Source of the DNA: Hymenobacter sp. GOD-10R
GTDB taxonomy: Bacteria > Bacteroidota > Bacteroidia > Cytophagales > Hymenobacteraceae
Assembly: GCF_035609205.1 (NCBI RefSeq)
Contig: NZ_CP141184.1
Coordinates: 4,223,001 to 4,287,000, forward strand
Direction: 5' to 3'
Length of the DNA: 64,000 nucleotides
Position numbers and translations under genes: made by a program. The notes beneath the pieces were generated by a model, which saw only the letters and a list, made by a program, of their open reading frames with translations, had not been told where the DNA came from and did not search any database. Below, one piece after another: positions 17,672-25,945 of this stretch. Positions within the stretch are counted from its first letter, which is position 1; the number at the start of each line of letters is the position of its first letter.

Positions 17672-19036
17672 ATGTCCGATTCACAAGAGACTATTCCCAC
17701 CCCGGAATCTTCCAAACCGTTAGTTTCTCTCCCCACCACCAAAGTAGCGCGTGCTGCTCGCTTTGCTAAGACTGGCCTGAAGGTTGGCACCAACTACGTG
17801 AAGCACTACGCTAAACGTTCGGTGGGCGTCAACAGCACCACCGAGGACCTTCACGCTGCCAATGCCGCTGAGCTCTACGGTGCCTTGAGCGAAATGAAAG
17901 GCTCGGTGCTAAAAGTGGCCCAGATGCTGGCGATGGAGAAGAACATTCTGCCTAGTGCCTACGCCGACCAATTTGCGCAGGCCCAGTACCAAACGCCCCC
18001 CTTGTCTGGTCCGCTGGTTATCAAAGTATTTCGCGATACCCTAGGTCGTTCGCCTTACGAGGTGTTCGACGAGTTCGACATCAATGCACGGCAGGCCGCC
18101 AGTATTGGGCAGGTACATTTTGCCCGTAAAGACGGTAAGTCGCTGGCGATAAAGGTGCAGTATCCTGGCGTAGCCGACAGTATCCGCTCGGATATTCGCT
18201 TGGTAAAGCCAATTGCGCTGCGAGTGCTCGGCCTGGCTGAATCGCAGGTGCGGCCGTACTTGGAAGAAGTAGAAACTCGCTTGCTAGAAGAAACCGACTA
18301 CAAGCTAGAGCTACGCCGCGGAACCGAAATTGCTACGCAAAGTGCGCACATTCCTCATCTGGAGTTTGCGCGCTACTATCCCGAATACTCATCCGCCCGC
18401 ATCCTGACGATGGACTGGCTATCAGGGCAGCACTTGAAAGAGTTTTTGGCAACGAATCCTTCCCAAGCTGTACGCAACCAGTTAGGGCAAGCGCTTTGGG
18501 ACTTCTACGCTTTCCAAATCCACACGCTGCGCCAGGTGCACGCCGACCCGCATCCTGGCAACTTCCTCTTGCGTGCTGACGACGGCGGTGTCCTGGGTGT
18601 ACTAGATTTTGGCTGTGTAAAGGATATTCCGGCGGATTTCTACGAGCACTTCTTTGCGCTTTTGGAGCCTGGTGTACTGGCTGACGAAGCGCACCTAGCT
18701 TCTTTGCTCACTCAACTTGAAGTTCTGCGCTCAGATGATCCGCCTGCCCAGCGCGAGCTGTACTTGCGCACCATTGGTGCGTCGCTGGAGCTAGTGGCCC
18801 GCCCCTTTCAGCAGCCCACCTTTGACTTTGGCGATGAAGCGTACATCCAGTCGCTCTACGCGCTCGGTGACGACCTCATGCAACAGCCCGAGCTTCGCCA
18901 GCAGCGGGAACCCCGCGGTTCGCGCCACTTCATTTACGTCAATCGTACCTATGTGGGGCTGTATGCATTGCTTTCTGAGCTGAAAGCAGAAGTCCGGACG
19001 GAGATGCCGATTCTTTCCTCGGCAGTTAAACCGTAA
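17672..19036 (+). CDS. ABC1/UbiB (ADCK) family atypical kinase
   Basis: A 454-residue member of the ABC1 kinase-like family (UbiB/AarF/COQ8). I start it at 17672 (MSDSQETIPTPES); an upstream in-frame ATG lies inside palindromic repeat B. The family signatures are the KxGQ-like motif, here KVAQM (residue about 90), the Ala-rich loop QAASIGQVH with a downstream Lys (AIKVQYPG), the catalytic HADPHPGNFLL and the metal-binding LDFGCVK. In known members this fold supports quinone-lipid biosynthesis as an unusual ATPase or kinase. KVAQ in place of KxGQ is a departure from the family motif. Preceded by a TetR regulator. Confidence 0.85.
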   Translation: MSDSQETIPTPESSKPLVSLPTTKVARAARFAKTGLKVGTNYVKHYAKRSVGVNSTTEDLHAANAAELYGALSEMKGSVLKVAQMLAMEKNILPSAYADQFAQAQYQTPPLSGPLVIKVFRDTLGRSPYEVFDEFDINARQAASIGQVHFARKDGKSLAIKVQYPGVADSIRSDIRLVKPIALRVLGLAESQVRPYLEEVETRLLEETDYKLELRRGTEIATQSAHIPHLEFARYYPEYSSARILTMDWLSGQHLKEFLATNPSQAVRNQLGQALWDFYAFQIHTLRQVHADPHPGNFLLRADDGGVLGVLDFGCVKDIPADFYEHFFALLEPGVLADEAHLASLLTQLEVLRSDDPPAQRELYLRTIGASLELVARPFQQPTFDFGDEAYIQSLYALGDDLMQQPELRQQREPRGSRHFIYVNRTYVGLYALLSELKAEVRTEMPILSSAVKP

Positions 19037-19175
19037 GCCGTTTTCTTGGTTTAGGGCTACATCGGCAGTTTAGGCGTCACTCATGATATATGCTTGTCAT
19101 TCCGGAGAATGAGGGCTATTCTTGAAGGGCTCCTGAACTGCCGGTTTTGTTCTACCACTTCCCCTTACCTGTTCC

Positions 19176-20030
19176 ATGAAAAAATTCTGGACTCTCTGCG
19201 CTGCGCTTTTGAGCGTAGTATCCGTGGCGTCGGCCCAATCGATGAGCTGCTGCGCCAAGCCAAATACTGCTACTGAGGCATTTGCCATGCTAGCCTCCAA
19301 CGAAGACTTCTCTGGTGGCCACGATGCTCCCCTACCCTATACTTACGAAGGCCAAGGTGAAAACATCGAATTCAAGACGCCCGATGGCAAAGCCGGCCAT
19401 GGATTCGAAATCAAGAGCAGTACGCCTTCCACTAAATACCTGTTCGTCATTCATGAATGGTGGGGGCTGAACGACTACATCAAGAAGGAATGCAGCACGT
19501 TTGCCAACGAGCTGAAAGGCGTCAACATTATTGCGCTCGATCTGTACGACGGTCAGGTAGCTAGCACGCCCGAAGAAGCCGGCAAGCTCATGCAAGGCGT
19601 GCAAACCGACCGCGCTCAGAATATTATTAAGGGTGCCATTCTGTATGCCGGCCCCAAGGCGCAGGTTGCCTCGGTGGGCTGGTGTTTTGGCGGCGGTTGG
19701 TCGTTGCAAACAGCTTTGCTCGCCGGCTCCAAAGACGTAGGCTGCGTGATGTACTACGGCATGCCGGAGAAGGACGTCGCGAAGCTCAAGACTCTCAATA
19801 CGGACGTGCTAGGCATCTTTGGCACCCAAGACAAGTGGATCAACCCTGAAGTAGTCGGCCAGTTTCAAAAGGACATGACCGCTGCCAAGAAGAAGGTAAC
19901 CATCAAGAGTTACGACGCTGACCACGCCTTCGCTAACCCTTCCAATCCGAAGTTCAACCAGAAATATGCCGCCGAAGCGCACACCGCCACGGTCGACTAC
20001 CTGCGTAAAAGCTTCAAGCTAAAGGCTTAG
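19176..20030 (+). CDS. Secreted dienelactone hydrolase family protein
   Basis: A 284-residue alpha/beta hydrolase. The signal peptide MKKFWTLCAALLSVVSVASA ends near AQS and is followed by a Cys pair (residues 25-26) that could form a disulfide. The catalytic triad of the DLH family is visible: Cys170 in the nucleophile elbow SVGWCFGGGW, an Asp in the FGTQDKWI segment and His250 in YDADHAFANP. HEWWGLNDYI is the oxyanion-side signature. The true substrate outside the cell is unknown; these enzymes hydrolyse lactones or esters. A strong terminator follows 28 nt later. Confidence 0.88.
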   Translation: MKKFWTLCAALLSVVSVASAQSMSCCAKPNTATEAFAMLASNEDFSGGHDAPLPYTYEGQGENIEFKTPDGKAGHGFEIKSSTPSTKYLFVIHEWWGLNDYIKKECSTFANELKGVNIIALDLYDGQVASTPEEAGKLMQGVQTDRAQNIIKGAILYAGPKAQVASVGWCFGGGWSLQTALLAGSKDVGCVMYYGMPEKDVAKLKTLNTDVLGIFGTQDKWINPEVVGQFQKDMTAAKKKVTIKSYDADHAFANPSNPKFNQKYAAEAHTATVDYLRKSFKLKA

Positions 20031-20057
20031 CTTTTCCTACAGCAAAGCGTAACTACT

Positions 20058-20091
20058 AAAGCCCCACCGATGAATTTCGGTGGGGCTTTTT
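20058..20091 (+). terminator. Rho-independent terminator after the dienelactone hydrolase gene
   Basis: AAAGCCCCACCGA pairs with TCGGTGGGGCTTT around a 6-nt loop, followed by TTTTT. Confidence 0.92.
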
Positions 20092-20106
20092 GTATTCACA
20101 GACGGC

Positions 20107-20187
20107 TGTCATTCCGAGCAGAGCGAGGAATCTGGGTCACGAGCTTAGGTTTGATAACTCAGATTTCTCGCTCTGCTCGGAATGACA
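20107..20187. repeat. Palindromic repeat, TGTCATTCCGA type, copy 1
   Basis: An 81-bp inverted repeat whose 27-bp arms match at 26 positions; each arm begins TGTCATTCCGAGCAGAGCGA. A diverged second copy is at 25146-25226. This arm sequence resembles a repeat I associate with Bacteroidota intergenic regions. Confidence 0.8.
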
Positions 20188-20240
20188 AAAGAAAGTCTAA
20201 AAACTCTTAAATTTAATTACACCCTTCTACCCACCCGATT

Positions 20241-20711
20241 ATGAGCAGCTTACCTAGCCTTTTAGCCGAGTACGGCGAAAGCCACCAGAACCCGACCAAC
20301 AAGCGCGTGCACTGGATTTGCGTGCCGCTGATCATGTTCAGCATCCTAGGTCTTTTGTGGTCGATACCCGTTCCAGACTTCATGCGTGCGGCTGGCCCGT
20401 GGGTCAATTGGGCGACCTTGGTGATGGCGCTGGCCGTGCTATATTATCTGCGCCTTTCCCCACGGCTAGCGCTAGGTATGGTGCTTATCTGGGCAGTCAT
20501 GGCAATGGGCTTGCGCGTGGTGGAGGCCAGTGCGCCGCTGCCGCTTTGGGTGGTGTGCCTGCTCATCTTCGTGCTGGCCTGGGTTGGCCAGTTCTGGGGG
20601 CACAAGATTGAAGGCAAGAAACCTAGCTTTCTGAAAGACTTACAATTCTTGCTTATTGGTCCCGTTTGGCTCCTGCATTTCGTGTATGAGCGCCTCGGCT
20701 GGCGCTACTGA
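20241..20711 (+). CDS. Mpo1-like (DUF962) membrane protein
   Basis: A 156-residue protein of the Mpo1/YGL010w-like family. The starting block LLAEYGESHQNPTNKRVHWICVP holds the conserved His and Asn; the later HKIEGKKPSFLKDLQFLLIGPVWLL is also a family signature. Four hydrophobic helices (about 27-45, 53-70, 76-92, 98-115) indicate an inner-membrane protein. Yeast Mpo1 is an iron-dependent 2-hydroxy fatty acid dioxygenase, and the His residues here would suit metal binding, but bacterial activity is inferred. It converges with phhA. Confidence 0.88.
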   Translation: MSSLPSLLAEYGESHQNPTNKRVHWICVPLIMFSILGLLWSIPVPDFMRAAGPWVNWATLVMALAVLYYLRLSPRLALGMVLIWAVMAMGLRVVEASAPLPLWVVCLLIFVLAWVGQFWGHKIEGKKPSFLKDLQFLLIGPVWLLHFVYERLGWRY

Positions 20712-20730
20712 TTATACCTAGGTAGCACGC

Positions 20731-20774
20731 AAAAACGCCAGCCAACCTGTGGGCTGACCGGCGCTTTCAAATAT
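20731..20774. terminator. Possible bidirectional terminator between the Mpo1-like gene and phhA
   Basis: An imperfect hairpin (AAAACGCC-AGCC with GGCT-GACC-GGCGCTTT) sits in the 73-nt convergent gap. Confidence 0.4.
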
Positions 20775-20784
20775 AACTTAACAA

Positions 20785-21531
20785 TTAACAAGCAGTCTTC
20801 AACGCCCAGTCGTTGACGGTAGCAGTAGCTAACAGAGCGGCTAGTTCGTCCACAATTTCCGTTAGCTGTTCCCACGAGTTCAGCACGAAATATTGCTCCT
20901 GCAAGCGTTCCTCTGTGTAGTTCGTGTCCAGTACCATCGCTAGGTTGAAGGCCTGGCGAGGGGTATCCTCGTGTACGCAGTGGTGGGTTTCGAGCGACGA
21001 CGACAGCAGACCAGCGCCGTAGATGCGGGGCTTGCCATCTTCCATCACCAGCCCGAACTGCACTGTGTAGCCGTAGAGTGCCCGCAGACGGCGCAACGCT
21101 TCGGCATCGTGCAGGTGTTGTAGGGCCGTTTTACCCAACAAATGCAGGAAGTTGGCAAAGGTAGCATCCATGAGCAGCGGCACGTGGCCAAACACATCAT
21201 GAAACAGATCAGGCTCCTTCACGAAGTCGAACTGATCCATGCTGCGGAGCCACATCGTAGCCGGAAACTGACGCTCTGCCAGAAAGGCAAAGAAAGTGGC
21301 ATCATCTACGCGGCCGGATACGGTCTTCAATTCCCAGCCCGTAGCCCCGCGCAGCCGCTGGCTTACTTCCGAGAACACAGGAATAGCATGACGATTAAAG
21401 CCAATACGAGCTAGCCCTTCGACAAACGCGGAAGCCGCGCGTTTGTGGAGCACAGCGGTCTGGCGGTCGAACAGTACCTTCCAGACGAGTTGGTCTTGAG
21501 CGGTGTACCGGTCATAGGGTTGCTGAAACAT
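20785..21531 (-). CDS. phhA: Phenylalanine 4-monooxygenase
   Basis: A 248-residue aromatic amino acid hydroxylase of the short bacterial type, converting phenylalanine to tyrosine with tetrahydrobiopterin, iron and O2. Family blocks are SMDQFDFVKEPDLFHDVFGH, with the two iron-binding His at 111 and 116, and RIYGAGLLSSSLETHHC. The third iron ligand is normally Glu in TVEFGL; here the segment reads YTVQFGL with Gln158 encoded by CAG, an unusual change. No pterin-recycling gene lies next to it. Transcription starts behind an attenuator with its own leader peptide (21555-21730). Confidence 0.93.
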   Translation of the reverse strand: MFQQPYDRYTAQDQLVWKVLFDRQTAVLHKRAASAFVEGLARIGFNRHAIPVFSEVSQRLRGATGWELKTVSGRVDDATFFAFLAERQFPATMWLRSMDQFDFVKEPDLFHDVFGHVPLLMDATFANFLHLLGKTALQHLHDAEALRRLRALYGYTVQFGLVMEDGKPRIYGAGLLSSSLETHHCVHEDTPRQAFNLAMVLDTNYTEERLQEQYFVLNSWEQLTEIVDELAALLATATVNDWALKTAC

Positions 21532-21554
21532 GGTCGTAAAGGATATAGAGAGAT

Positions 21555-21591
21555 AAAAAAAAGCCCGTCCTCTTAGAAGAGGTCGGGCTTT
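21555..21591 (-). terminator. Attenuator terminator in the phhA leader
   Basis: On the minus strand AAAGCCCGACCTCTT pairs with AAGAGGACGGGCTTT (one mismatch) around CTAA and is followed by a run of T, all upstream of phhA. Its 5' arm can pair instead with GGGGTCGGGCTTTA at 21654-21641 inside the leader ORF (13-14 pairs including G-U), the layout of a terminator/antiterminator switch. Confidence 0.85.
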
Positions 21592-21621
21592 AAAGTTTCA
21601 GAGGATTAGTTGCATTTGCTT

Positions 21622-21714
21622 CTAGCTTCCGTACTGACAATAAAGCCCGACCCCAGTGCGCTTAAAGCGCTTGGTAATCATATTACTTAGGCATTGCACA
21701 GCTTGGTTTCGCAT
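21622..21714 (-). CDS. phhA leader peptide
   Basis: A 30-codon ORF between the promoter and the attenuator hairpin: MRNQAVQCLSNMITK, then RFKRTGVGLYCQYGS. It has one Phe codon (17) and two Tyr codons (25, 28), the substrate and product of the downstream enzyme. Codons 20-25 form the antiterminator strand, so ribosome position on these codons would decide whether the terminator forms. The ATG lies about 9 nt after the -7 box, so the 5' leader is very short and there is no Shine-Dalgarno sequence, which is common in Bacteroidota. Translation is inferred. Confidence 0.65.
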   Translation of the reverse strand: MRNQAVQCLSNMITKRFKRTGVGLYCQYGS

Positions 21715-21722
21715 AGTGATAG

Positions 21723-21730
21723 CAAAGGTA
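21723..21730 (-). promoter_or_regulatory. -7 box of the phhA leader transcript
   Basis: TACCTTTG matches TAnnTTTG perfectly on the minus strand. The region 19-21 nt upstream has no good TTTG. Upstream of it, 21740-22030 is AT-rich with no gene; it holds only a weak hairpin at 21933-21965. Confidence 0.65.
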
Positions 21731-22040
21731 TAAATATTTATAAATAGGTTGTACACCCTATACTTAAATTTCTAGGGAGCTTTGTTAACAATTTGATAAA
21801 AAGCTCAACTTATCCCTGTAATAATTTGGGCCACCTGGCTCATATATTATGATATTTTAAACTAACCCCCTACATTTTCAAGGGGTATTACCGGAAAAAG
21901 TATGCATAATGAAACATGTATATAATTTTTCAGCCCCTTATTAGTTTACGTACAAAAATAGGGGCCTGTTATAAGCAACTTTTCACCGCCCACAACAAGC
22001 CCTTGTTTTAGCTCCCTTTCAGCGAAGCTAGCTTACTTCG

Positions 22041-23054
22041 TTACTCTAACTCCTGCCGCACGGCGTATACTTTGCGTAGGTTGCGAATCAAACGCGCTGA
22101 CTCGGCAAAGTTGAGCGTCTGTTGTCCATCGGAAGCGGCTTCTTCGGGCTTTTCGTGAGCCTCGTAGAGGATGCCGTCGGCGCCAGACATTACGCCCGCC
22201 AAAGCCATCGGCGACACATAGTCGCGGATACCGATACCGTGCGAGGGGTCGACCATCACGGGCAGGTGTGTTTTCTCCTTTAGAATTGGAATAGCATTCA
22301 GATCGAGCGTGTTGCGGCTGGCGGTTTCGAAGGTCCGAATGCCTCGCTCGCATAAAATCAGCTTTTCATTGCCACCCGAGAAGACATATTCGGCTGAGGA
22401 TAGCAGTTCTTCGATGGTGCCCGAGATGCCGCGCTTGATTAGCACCGGCTTATCGACGCCGCCGAGGGCATCGAGCAGATTGAAATTCTGGGTATTACGA
22501 GCGCCCACTTGGAACACGTCCACGTAGTCGTGCATCTCTTCTACCTGCGACACCTGCATCACTTCCGTCACGATTTTGATGCCTCGCTCGCGGGCCATTT
22601 GGTGAAACTGCTTCAGACCATCCATACCTAGGCCCCGAAACGAGTACGGCGACGAACGCGGCTTGAACACACCGCCCCGCATCAGGCGCACGTCGTTGTC
22701 CACGAGGTGCTGCATGATCTTCTCCATCTGCTCCTCGCTCTCGATGCTGCACGGGCCAGCCACGATGCTCAGCGAGCCTTCCCCAATACGCACGCCATCA
22801 CCTAGGTCGAGAACGGTGGGGCGCACGCGCCACTTGCGGCTCACCAGCTTGTAGTCGTCGGAAACGCGATGAATGTCGCGAATACCGGGCAACTGGCCTA
22901 GAGGACGCAAGTCGAACTCGGTTTTGCCGATGCCCACCAAGTAATACGCCCGCTGGGTGGTCACCTCCGTGACTTTGTACTTGATGCTTTTAATGTAAGC
23001 GATGATGTCCGCTTTGGCAGCTTCGCTGATGGATTGTTCTAGCTGAATGAGCAT
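22041..23054 (-). CDS. aroF: 3-deoxy-7-phosphoheptulonate synthase (DAHP synthase, type I-beta)
   Basis: A 337-residue enzyme for the first shikimate step, joining PEP and erythrose 4-phosphate. An N-terminal ferredoxin-like regulatory domain (about 1-70, starting MLIQLEQSISEAAKADIIAY) precedes the barrel, as in the Thermotoga-type enzyme. Barrel signatures are IVAGPCSIES, RGGVFKPRSSPYSFRG, QVGARNTQNF, KRGISGTIEE, ILCERGIRTFE and VDPSHGIG. It is the last gene of the trp operon, 55 nt after trpA, so chorismate supply is controlled together with tryptophan synthesis. I see no clear terminator after it. Confidence 0.95.
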   Translation of the reverse strand: MLIQLEQSISEAAKADIIAYIKSIKYKVTEVTTQRAYYLVGIGKTEFDLRPLGQLPGIRDIHRVSDDYKLVSRKWRVRPTVLDLGDGVRIGEGSLSIVAGPCSIESEEQMEKIMQHLVDNDVRLMRGGVFKPRSSPYSFRGLGMDGLKQFHQMARERGIKIVTEVMQVSQVEEMHDYVDVFQVGARNTQNFNLLDALGGVDKPVLIKRGISGTIEELLSSAEYVFSGGNEKLILCERGIRTFETASRNTLDLNAIPILKEKTHLPVMVDPSHGIGIRDYVSPMALAGVMSGADGILYEAHEKPEEAASDGQQTLNFAESARLIRNLRKVYAVRQELE

Positions 23055-23109
23055 GGGTGGTGGTATTTTCCTCAGTCATCGGGTGCAAGCTCCAGATGAC
23101 CGAGTGGGG

Positions 23110-23892
23110 TTAGTTTAGAACCGATTCAACAAACTCTCGCGCGGCGGCGGGCGCATCTTCCTTGCCTTCCAGGGCCTTGATGAACGCTGAGCCGATGATA
23201 GCGCCGTCGGCGTAGCGGCAGGCGCGGTTGAAAGAATCTTTGTCGCCAATGCCGAAACCAATGAGGCGGGGGTTGCGCAGGTTCATGGCAGCAATCCGCT
23301 CGAAATACGCTTCCTGCTTCGCGGGGTCTTGCGTGGTGCCACCGCCCGTAGTGCCGGGGCCCGACACGAGGTACAGGAAAGATTCTGTCAGAGCGTCGAT
23401 GCGACGAATACGCTCAGGCGAAGTTTGTGGCGTAATCAGGAACACGGGCCGCAGGTTGTGGCGGCGGAATACGTCCTGATATTCTTCTTCGTACTCCACC
23501 AGCGGCAGATCGGGTAGAATCAGGCCATCAACGCCCGCGGCGGCAGCTTCGCGGCAGAAGTTTTCCATACCGAACTGCATCACTGGGTTCAGGTAACCCA
23601 TAAGCAGAATCGGCGTTTCGGGCACGCGCTGCCGAATGTCTTTGAGTTGGGCAAACAGCACCCACAGGTTCATGCCGTTGAGCAAGGCCGCCGTGCTACT
23701 GGCTTGGATGACCGGACCATCGGCCAGCGGATCGGAGAACGGCATGCCGATTTCGATGAGGTCGGCGCCGGAGCTAGCTAGGGTTTCGATGAGCGGCACG
23801 GTGGCGTCGAGCGTAGGATAGCCGGCCGTGAGGTATACGTTGAGCAGATGGTTCTGCTTTTTGGCAAAAGCTTTGGCGATGCGGTTTTCCAC
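23110..23892 (-). CDS. trpA: Tryptophan synthase alpha subunit
   Basis: A 260-residue (beta/alpha)8 subunit that splits indole-3-glycerol phosphate to indole. The catalytic Glu and Asp lie in LIEIGMPFSDPLADGPVIQ. Further matches are GVDGLILPDLPLVE, LVSGPGTTGGGT and the phosphate-binding GFGIGDK. Length is normal. It begins 11 nt after trpB, with which its product forms the alpha2-beta2 complex. Confidence 0.98.
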   Translation of the reverse strand: MENRIAKAFAKKQNHLLNVYLTAGYPTLDATVPLIETLASSGADLIEIGMPFSDPLADGPVIQASSTAALLNGMNLWVLFAQLKDIRQRVPETPILLMGYLNPVMQFGMENFCREAAAAGVDGLILPDLPLVEYEEEYQDVFRRHNLRPVFLITPQTSPERIRRIDALTESFLYLVSGPGTTGGGTTQDPAKQEAYFERIAAMNLRNPRLIGFGIGDKDSFNRACRYADGAIIGSAFIKALEGKEDAPAAAREFVESVLN

Positions 23893-23903
23893 GGAGCAGC
23901 AGC

Positions 23904-25103
23904 TTAGAATTCGTAGGAGTTCAGTTTATCAGCGAATTGGAGGTAGGTAGCCAGGTCTTTGTCGCCGCGCCCCGAGAGGTTCACGACCACAATATCCTCC
24001 GGACCAGCACCTAGCTGCGGCAAGGCGGCCAGCGCGTGCGCCGTTTCCAGAGCCGGGATAATACCTTCCAATCGGCTCAGCTCAGCCACTGAATACAGCG
24101 CCGACTCATCGTCGATGCTGATAAAGCGCGCCCGACCCGACGTGCCGAGGAAGGCGTGCAGCGGCCCAATCCCCGGGTAATCTAGCCCCGCCGACAGCGA
24201 ATACGGCTCCGTAATCTGGCCGTGCTCGTCCTGCATGAGCAGCGTGCGACTGCCATGAATGATGCCCGGCTTGCCCAGCACCGACGTAGCCGCCGAGTGC
24301 CCCGAGTCGATGCCATGACCGGCTGCTTCTACCGCAATCAGCTTCACCGAAGGCTCGTCGAGGAAGTGGTAGAAAGCCCCGGCCGCATTGGAGCCGCCAC
24401 CCACGCAAGCCACCACGTAGTCAGGCAGCTCACGACCTAGCTCTTCGTTGAGTTGCTTGCGCATCTCCTCGCTAATCACCGATTGCAGCCGTGCCACCAG
24501 GTCCGGGTACGGGTGCGGGCCCACGACCGAACCGATGATGTAGTGCGTGTCCACAGGGTTGCTGATCCAGTCGCGGATGGCTTCGTTGGTGGCATCCTTC
24601 AAGGTTTGACTTCCGCTCACGGCCGAGCGAACTTCGGCCCCGAGCAAGCGCATGCGCTCCACGTTAGGGCGCTGCCGCTCCATGTCGATTTTGCCCATGT
24701 ACACGATGCACTCCATGCCCATCAGCGCGCAAACCGTAGCCGTAGCCACGCCGTGCTGACCGGCGCCGGTTTCGGCAATGATGCGCGTTTTGCCTAGGCG
24801 CCGCGCCATCAGGATCTGCCCAACCGTATTGTTCACCTTGTGGGCGCCGGTGTGGCACAAGTCCTCTCGCTTCAGGAAGACGCGCGTACCGTACTTTGCC
24901 GACAAGCGCTTGGCTTCGAATAGCGGCGTGGGCCGGCCTACGTAGTCGCGCAGCAGCTTCTGGTACTCCTGTTGAAAGCCAGGATCAGCTAGAATTTGCA
25001 GGTAGTTCTCCTGGAGCTCCTCCACATTAGGGTAGAGCATTTCGGGAACATAGGCACCGCCAAACTCGCCGTAATAGCCACGGGCATTCGGTTGATAGGT
25101 CAT
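23904..25103 (-). CDS. trpB: Tryptophan synthase beta subunit
   Basis: A 399-residue PLP enzyme that joins indole and serine. The PLP Lys is in [17 protein letters not shown]; the phosphate-binding [10 protein letters not shown] and the early [13 protein letters not shown] are standard. It is a TrpB1-type protein. A 131-nt gap with palindromic repeat copy 2 separates it from trpF upstream. Confidence 0.98.
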   Translation of the reverse strand: MTYQPNARGYYGEFGGAYVPEMLYPNVEELQENYLQILADPGFQQEYQKLLRDYVGRPTPLFEAKRLSAKYGTRVFLKREDLCHTGAHKVNNTVGQILMARRLGKTRIIAETGAGQHGVATATVCALMGMECIVYMGKIDMERQRPNVERMRLLGAEVRSAVSGSQTLKDATNEAIRDWISNPVDTHYIIGSVVGPHPYPDLVARLQSVISEEMRKQLNEELGRELPDYVVACVGGGSNAAGAFYHFLDEPSVKLIAVEAAGHGIDSGHSAATSVLGKPGIIHGSRTLLMQDEHGQITEPYSLSAGLDYPGIGPLHAFLGTSGRARFISIDDESALYSVAELSRLEGIIPALETAHALAALPQLGAGPEDIVVVNLSGRGDKDLATYLQFADKLNSYEF

Positions 25104-25145
25104 GGGGAATTCGGGTATGAGAAGCTAGGGTTATGTTGTTGTTGC

Positions 25146-25226
25146 TGTCATTCCGAACAGCGTGAGGAATCTGAGTTTAACGGCCAGAATAGCTGGCCCA
25201 GATTTCTTACTGCCCTCAAAATGACA
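25146..25226. repeat. Palindromic repeat, TGTCATTCCGA type, copy 2 (inside the trp operon)
   Basis: A diverged copy of the 20107-20187 element. Arms TGTCATTCCGAACAGCGTGA and, in reverse, TGTCATTTTGAGGGCAGTAA both end AATCT; the inner part holds GGCCAG/CTGGCC. It lies between trpF and trpB and is probably transcribed. Confidence 0.75.
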
Positions 25227-25234
25227 AGAGGTAG

Positions 25235-25930
25235 TTAGTTCTTGGATTTGTTGCGGAGGGCTAGGAGCATTTCGCAGAGCAAATCCACGTTTTTCAAGCC
25301 GGGCGATTTTTCAAAGCGGCTGTTCAGATCTACGGCGAACAGGCCGGGTAGCTGTAGTTCTTGCAGCTTCGGCACATGGCCGATTTCGATACCACCAGCC
25401 AAGAAGTAAGGCACCGAAAGCGGGTAGCTTTCCAGTAGGCTCCAATCGAAGGTGTGGCCGCTGCCGCCGCGCAAATCGGTTTTGGTATCGAACAGAAAGT
25501 AGGTGCAGCTCGAAACGTAGGGCATGAGCGTTGCAAAATCGAACGTCTCGCCCACCGGAAAGGCTTTCATCACCGGCAGCCCCGTGGCCTGGATTTGGGC
25601 ACACTGTTCCGGCGTTTCTTCGCCGTGCAGCTGCACCAAGTCAAGGCCATATTGCCCGGCCAAGCGGAGGATGATTTCGGTGGTTTCATTCACAAACACG
25701 CCTACCCGCTTGACGTGCAGCGGCAAAGCGCGCAGCTGGCGCGGATCAAGAATATCGGCCACATACCGCGAGGAAGACGACACGAAGATGAACCCTAGAA
25801 AGTCCGGCTCCAGCAGGGCTACTTCGGCAATGTTTTCGGCAAACTTCATTCCGCACACTTTGATGCGGAGCTTGTTATCTGCTTCGTTTTTCGCAGTAGT
25901 ACTCGTATTCTCGACAATGGCCATGGGCAA
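25235..25930 (-). CDS. trpF: Phosphoribosylanthranilate isomerase
   Basis: A 231-residue (beta/alpha)8 isomerase. The catalytic Cys lies in LRIKVCGMKFAENIAEVA (about 22-39), followed by GVFVNE, DLVQLHGEE, FLFDTKTDLRGGSG (general-acid Asp) and FLAGGIEIGHV. The 22 residues before the barrel are longer than usual; starts at 25930 or 25924 are equally possible. Only 15 nt separate it from trpC. Confidence 0.96.
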   Translation of the reverse strand: MPMAIVENTSTTAKNEADNKLRIKVCGMKFAENIAEVALLEPDFLGFIFVSSSSRYVADILDPRQLRALPLHVKRVGVFVNETTEIILRLAGQYGLDLVQLHGEETPEQCAQIQATGLPVMKAFPVGETFDFATLMPYVSSCTYFLFDTKTDLRGGSGHTFDWSLLESYPLSVPYFLAGGIEIGHVPKLQELQLPGLFAVDLNSRFEKSPGLKNVDLLCEMLLALRNKSKN

Positions 25931-25945
25931 GGAATAATGGTGAAC

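Noticed and set aside
19095..19130. TGTCATTCCGG segment resembling the TGTCATTCCGA repeats
   Set aside because: Only the first 10 bases match and there is no complementary arm; not enough for a repeat copy.
21933..21965. Hairpin GCCCCTTATT ... AAATAGGGGC downstream of aroF
   Set aside because: The stem is short and imperfect and no T run follows on the minus strand, so I do not call it a terminator.
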